A stretch of 64,000 nt of DNA from Burkholderiaceae bacterium (lineage in GTDB: Bacteria; Pseudomonadota; Gammaproteobacteria; Burkholderiales; Burkholderiaceae_E): positions 119,472 through 183,471 of the forward strand of contig JADJVQ010000017.1 of the NCBI GenBank assembly GCA_016710525.1, in the 5' to 3' direction. The notes under the pieces are model-generated. The model worked only from the letters and a program-made list of their open reading frames with translations. It did not search any database and was not told the DNA's origin. Shown one piece after another: positions 63,024-64,000 of this stretch (positions are counted from its first letter, which is position 1; every line of letters starts with the position of its first letter). The translations under genes and the position numbers were made by a program.

Positions 63024-63974
63024 TCAGTCGACGAACAGGGACGAGACCGAATCGGCGCGATTGATGCGCAGGATGGTCTCGGCCAGCAGTTGTGCGCAGC
63101 TGAGCACGCGAATCTTGGTGGACGCCCGGGCGTCCTTGGGCAGGGAGATGGTGTCGGTGACGACCAGTTCGTCCAGCGGCGAGGTGGCGATGCGATCGAC
63201 CGCGCCGCCCGACAGGACCGGGTGCGTGCAATACGCAAGCACGCGCTGGGCGCCACGTTCCTTCAGGGCACCGGCCGCCTTCACCAGCGTGTTGGCGGTG
63301 TCGACCATGTCGTCCATGATCACGCAGGTGCGCCCGGAGACATCGCCGATGATGTTCATGACCTCGGCCACGTTGGCCTTCGGGCGGCGCTTGTCGATGA
63401 TGGCCAGGTCGCAGTCCAGGCGCTTGGCCAGGGCTCGCGCCCGCACCACACCGCCGACGTCGGGCGACACCACCATCACGTTGTCGAATTCCTGCTTGTG
63501 CACATCGGCCAGCAGCAGCGGCGCGGCGTAGATGTTGTCCACAGGGATGTCGAAGAAGCCCTGGATCTGGTCGGCATGCAGGTCCATCGTGAGCACACGC
63601 TCCACGCCGGCGATCTGCAGCATGTTGGCCACGACCTTGGCGCTGATCGCCACGCGCATCGAGCGCACGCGCCGGTCCTGTCGGGCATAGCCGAAGTACG
63701 GCAGGGCAGCGGTGATGCGGCCGGCCGAAGCGCGCTTGAGCGCATCGACCATGACCATGACTTCCATCAGGTGGTCATTGGTGGGCGCGCAGGTGGGCTG
63801 CAGCACGAAGACATCCTTGCCGCGGACGTTCTCGAGGATTTCGACCATGACCTCGCCGTCGGAGAATCGGCCGACGGTGGCCTTGCCCAGGGGCAGACGC
63901 AGATGGGAGGCGACATCGGCAGCCAGCTTGGGATTGGCATTGCCGGTGAAGATCATCAGCCCTTCGGGCGACAA
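63024..63974 (-). CDS. prs: Ribose-phosphate pyrophosphokinase (may extend past the right edge)
   Basis: 316 aa from TTG 63974. TGNANPKLAADVASHL, RQDRRVRSMRVAISAK, MDLHADQIQGFFDIP and PRPP loop VIMDDMVDTANTLV. Makes PRPP from ribose-5-phosphate and ATP. The frame stays open upstream to the window end, so the true start may lie beyond 64000; ATG 63956 is a shorter alternative. Confidence 0.93.
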   Translation of the reverse strand: MSPEGLMIFTGNANPKLAADVASHLRLPLGKATVGRFSDGEVMVEILENVRGKDVFVLQPTCAPTNDHLMEVMVMVDALKRASAGRITAALPYFGYARQDRRVRSMRVAISAKVVANMLQIAGVERVLTMDLHADQIQGFFDIPVDNIYAAPLLLADVHKQEFDNVMVVSPDVGGVVRARALAKRLDCDLAIIDKRRPKANVAEVMNIIGDVSGRTCVIMDDMVDTANTLVKAAGALKERGAQRVLAYCTHPVLSGGAVDRIATSPLDELVVTDTISLPKDARASTKIRVLSCAQLLAETILRINRADSVSSLFVD

Positions 63975-64000
63975 GCCTTCGGCGTTGCGGCGCGCTGCCT

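Noticed and set aside
62897..63256. Upstream extension of rplY across the prs 3' end
   Set aside because: ATG 62896 with GAGGAGAG and the L25 domain start define the gene.

Overview
This 64-kb window is GC-rich DNA and very probably comes from a betaproteobacterium of the order Burkholderiales. That is an inference from three things: three orphan 'Bug'-type periplasmic receptors, a complete division and cell-wall (dcw) cluster followed by a peroxiredoxin gene, lpxC, a DUF721 gene, an M23 peptidase gene and secA, and a dispersed prs/rplY/pth set. I found no CRISPR array, tRNA, rRNA, insertion sequence or prophage.

Layout. (1) 0-8.9 kb holds a DNA-repair cluster of the Lhr-helicase / ATP-dependent ligase / metallo-beta-lactamase exonuclease / metallophosphoesterase type, interleaved with a DUF429 gene and a reversed MORN-like repeat protein. 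Reading frames here are broken by seven single-base steps, and the 5' end of the phosphoesterase gene is replaced by about 0.55 kb of unexplained sequence with long G runs. (2) 8.8-10.6 kb: a lipoprotein glycerophosphodiesterase and RlpA. (3) 10.8-20.1 kb: a fatty-acid / acyl-CoA degradation locus (alkyl-sulfatase-like protein with altered metal ligands, crotonase, TetR regulator with a visible promoter and operator, DmdC-like acyl-CoA dehydrogenase, DUF2147 protein, bifunctional hydroxyacyl-CoA dehydrogenase/hydratase, thiolase). (4) 20.1-31.5 kb: SGNH hydrolase, Bug receptor, YciA thioesterase, Atm1-type ABC exporter, a lipoprotein, a tartrate-degradation group (tartrate dehydrogenase, Bug receptor, glycerate 2-kinase), pyrC, DUF3025 and a DenD-like dehydrogenase. 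(5) 31.5-49.6 kb: rnpB, then the whole dcw cluster from mraZ to ftsZ, with overlapping stop/start codons and many GTG/TTG starts. (6) 49.8-56.0 kb: peroxiredoxin, lpxC, a 58-aa membrane protein, DUF721/DciA, M23 peptidase, secA. (7) 56.0-64.0 kb: an HTH-citrate-synthase fusion divergent from a CoA-transferase around a palindromic operator, then pth, a small barrel protein, a Bug receptor, an SDR, rplY and prs, all on the minus strand.

Points most worth a second look: FtsZ has Lys at an otherwise invariant glycine of the tubulin signature loop (residue 105). The HTH-citrate synthase/CoA-transferase pair looks like a metabolite-sensing regulator beside its target. Three genes (the Atm1-type exporter, pyrC, lpxC) have a -10-like hexamer exactly 6 nt before the ATG, suggesting leaderless mRNAs. 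The repair cluster is frame-broken and rearranged. murC also carries one frameshift in a C6 run. Because murC is essential, some indels here are probably sequence errors, although their concentration in the first 8 kb is not explained by that alone.
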